From contig NZ_NEVN01000006.1 in assembly GCF_002261475.1 (NCBI RefSeq), positions 186,001 to 250,000 on the forward strand: a stretch of DNA of 64,000 nt. The letters run 5' to 3'. Below, one piece after another: positions 62,740-64,000 of the stretch. The number at the start of each line of letters is the position of its first letter. The stretch's first letter is position 1. The notes under the pieces were generated by a model, which made no database searches, was not told the DNA's origin, and worked only from the letters and a program-made list of their open reading frames with translations. The DNA is from Bordetella genomosp. 5 (GTDB lineage Bacteria > Pseudomonadota > Gammaproteobacteria > Burkholderiales > Burkholderiaceae_B). Both the position numbers and the translations under genes were made by a program.

Positions 62740-64000
62740 TCAGAAGGTGCCGCGCACCGTCAAGGTGGCACTGCGCGGCTCGCCGTAGAAGCTGCCCCAG
62801 CCGGGTGCGCCGATGGTCTGGTAGTAGGTCTTGTCGAACAGGTTGTTCACGTTCAGCGCGGCCGACCAGTTCTTGTTGATCTGGTAGCCGACCCGCGCGT
62901 TCCAGACGGCGTAGGGAGCCTGCGAGACGCGCACCGATCGCGTCTCGGTGTAGCTGCCGGTCTGGTAGTTCACGCCGCCGCCCAGGGTCCAGGCCGACCA
63001 TTCTCCCGGCAGCCGGTAGTCCGACCACAGGCGGAAGATGTGTTTGGGCGTCATGGTGCGGCCGAAGTTGGTGCTCGACACCTCGGTGTCGTTCAGGAAC
63101 TTGAGCGTGTTGAACGTGTACCCCGCGAACAGCTGCCAGCCGCGCGCGATCTCGCCGCTGATCTCGGCATCGAAGCCCTGGCTGCGTACCTTGCCGCTCG
63201 ACACATAGCAGATATCGCCTACCGTGCAGGTGCTGGTGAGGTCCTGCTGCGCGCGATTCTTCTGATCGATGCGGAACACGGCGAACGAAGTGTTGAGCCG
63301 GCCGTCGAGCAGCTCGCCCTTGATGCCGGCTTCGTAGTTCTTGCCCACGATGGGATCGAGCAGCTGACCCGAGGCATCCAGCGAGTTCTGCGGTTCGAAG
63401 ATCTCTGCAAAGCTCAGATAGCCGGACCACTGCGGGTTGAACGCATAGATCAGGCCGCCGTAGGGCGTGACCACACCGTTCTCCTTGTACGGGTCGGTGT
63501 ACGCCGCGCCGCCGTCACGGTAGCGGCCGGTGTTCTCGTACCAGCTCACGCGCGCGCCGGCCACCAGGGTCAGCGGGTCGGCCAGGCTGAATCGGCCCAC
63601 GCCGTACACGCCGGTCTGCTTCATCTTGATGATGGTGGCGGCGCCGCGGTAGGCGTTCTCGCGCAGCCAGTCGTCGGAGGGCTCGGGCACGTGGTGGTCC
63701 GGATCCCAGACATTCACCGCGCGATTCAGGCGGGCGGTCGCGAAGTCGTTCTTGCTCGTGAGCTCGTTGATGCTGGCGCCCACGCTGATCGAATGCTTGC
63801 GGCCCAGGGCCTCGAACGCGCCGTCCACATCGAGATTGAGCGCCTTGTTGTGGGTGGAGAAGTCGAAGATCCCCGCGTACATCGTGGGGCCGAGCCGCGT
63901 GATCGCGTTGACCGCGCCTTCGGTGAACGCATACTTCGAATCGTTCGATTCCTGGGTGGACGTGCCGGTGAGGCGTAGCGACCAGTCGTCGTTGACGCGG
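62740..64000 (-). CDS. TonB-dependent siderophore-type receptor, C-terminal part
   Basis: Partial: the gene runs off the right edge, and 420 residues are visible. These form much of the 22-strand barrel; motifs include LVAGARVSWYENTG, YLSFAEIFEPQNSLDASGQLLDPIVGKNYEAGIKGELLDGRLN, and LNVNNLFDKTYYQTIGAPGWGSFYGEPRS. The last residue is Phe (LTVRGTF), the usual outer-membrane signal. The region matches FhuE/FoxA-like hydroxamate siderophore receptors. The plug domain and TonB box lie beyond the window. Cysteines in an extracellular loop (TSTCTVGDICYV) may form a disulfide. Confidence 0.9.
   Translation of the reverse strand, partial: RVNDDWSLRLTGTSTQESNDSKYAFTEGAVNAITRLGPTMYAGIFDFSTHNKALNLDVDGAFEALGRKHSISVGASINELTSKNDFATARLNRAVNVWDPDHHVPEPSDDWLRENAYRGAATIIKMKQTGVYGVGRFSLADPLTLVAGARVSWYENTGRYRDGGAAYTDPYKENGVVTPYGGLIYAFNPQWSGYLSFAEIFEPQNSLDASGQLLDPIVGKNYEAGIKGELLDGRLNTSFAVFRIDQKNRAQQDLTSTCTVGDICYVSSGKVRSQGFDAEISGEIARGWQLFAGYTFNTLKFLNDTEVSSTNFGRTMTPKHIFRLWSDYRLPGEWSAWTLGGGVNYQTGSYTETRSVRVSQAPYAVWNARVGYQINKNWSAALNVNNLFDKTYYQTIGAPGWGSFYGEPRSATLTVRGTF

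Overview
The window is high-GC (by eye roughly two-thirds G+C) Gram-negative DNA. It holds three autotransporters, a D15/BamA-type outer-membrane protein, a TonB receptor, a Bug-type (TctC) solute-binding protein, LysR regulators, a fused indolepyruvate:ferredoxin oxidoreductase and an frmR-frmA formaldehyde module. This mix suggests a betaproteobacterium of the order Burkholderiales, most like Alcaligenaceae (Bordetella/Achromobacter relatives). The assignment comes from gene content only. No rRNA, tRNA, IS element, phage or CRISPR array was seen.

Layout. 1-8.2 kb: a MarR regulator behind a palindromic operator, a 1969-aa autotransporter, and a secreted helical-repeat-like protein. 8.3-12.2 kb: a PAS-GGDEF protein, then a qseB-qseC-ygiW type two-component cluster ending in a clear terminator. 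12.5-18.4 kb: a 1979-aa AIDA-type autotransporter with an extended signal peptide and several dozen short repeats. 18.7-27.4 kb: a polyamine/membrane cluster. A Tat-type flavin amine oxidase and a membrane spermidine-synthase-like protein run leftward. DUF350, SPFH-SHOCT, DUF4178, a 45-aa peptide, S-adenosylmethionine decarboxylase and two single-pass envelope proteins run rightward. A perfect 9-bp inverted repeat lies in the shared promoter.

27.4-39.5 kb: one long leftward gene train. In transcription order it is a formylglycine-generating enzyme (FGE) homologue, MoxR ATPase, DUF58, DUF4381, BatA, BatB (split by an apparent frameshift), BatD, a HAD lipoprotein, an arylsulfatase with the CTAGR maturation motif, and a Kef-type antiporter, followed by a small secreted protein. 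40.2-42.8 kb: frmA, frmR with a G-tract operator, and an outer-membrane protein of the phenol MetA family. 43.1-49.9 kb: a second FGE, a 39-residue peptide ORF, a second sulfatase, a membrane-fused spermidine-synthase-like protein and a D15 barrel, all rightward. The two FGE/sulfatase pairs are close paralogues in opposite orientation. Both FGEs keep the catalytic Cys-x4-Cys pair and carry N-terminal export or anchor segments, so I suggest an envelope-located sulfatase maturation system helped by a MoxR/VWA module.

50-52.5 kb: a HAF-repeat autotransporter with a collagen-like Gly-Pro-Thr hinge. 52.5-61.2 kb: a LysR gene divergent from the fused indolepyruvate oxidoreductase, a second LysR, a Bug binding protein and a domain-swapped aconitase-family hydro-lyase, probably an acid uptake and catabolism block. 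61.2-64 kb: three small secreted proteins or lipoproteins and the C-terminal part of a siderophore-type TonB receptor that runs off the right edge. Most long ORFs antisense to these genes are GC-rich shadows and were left out.
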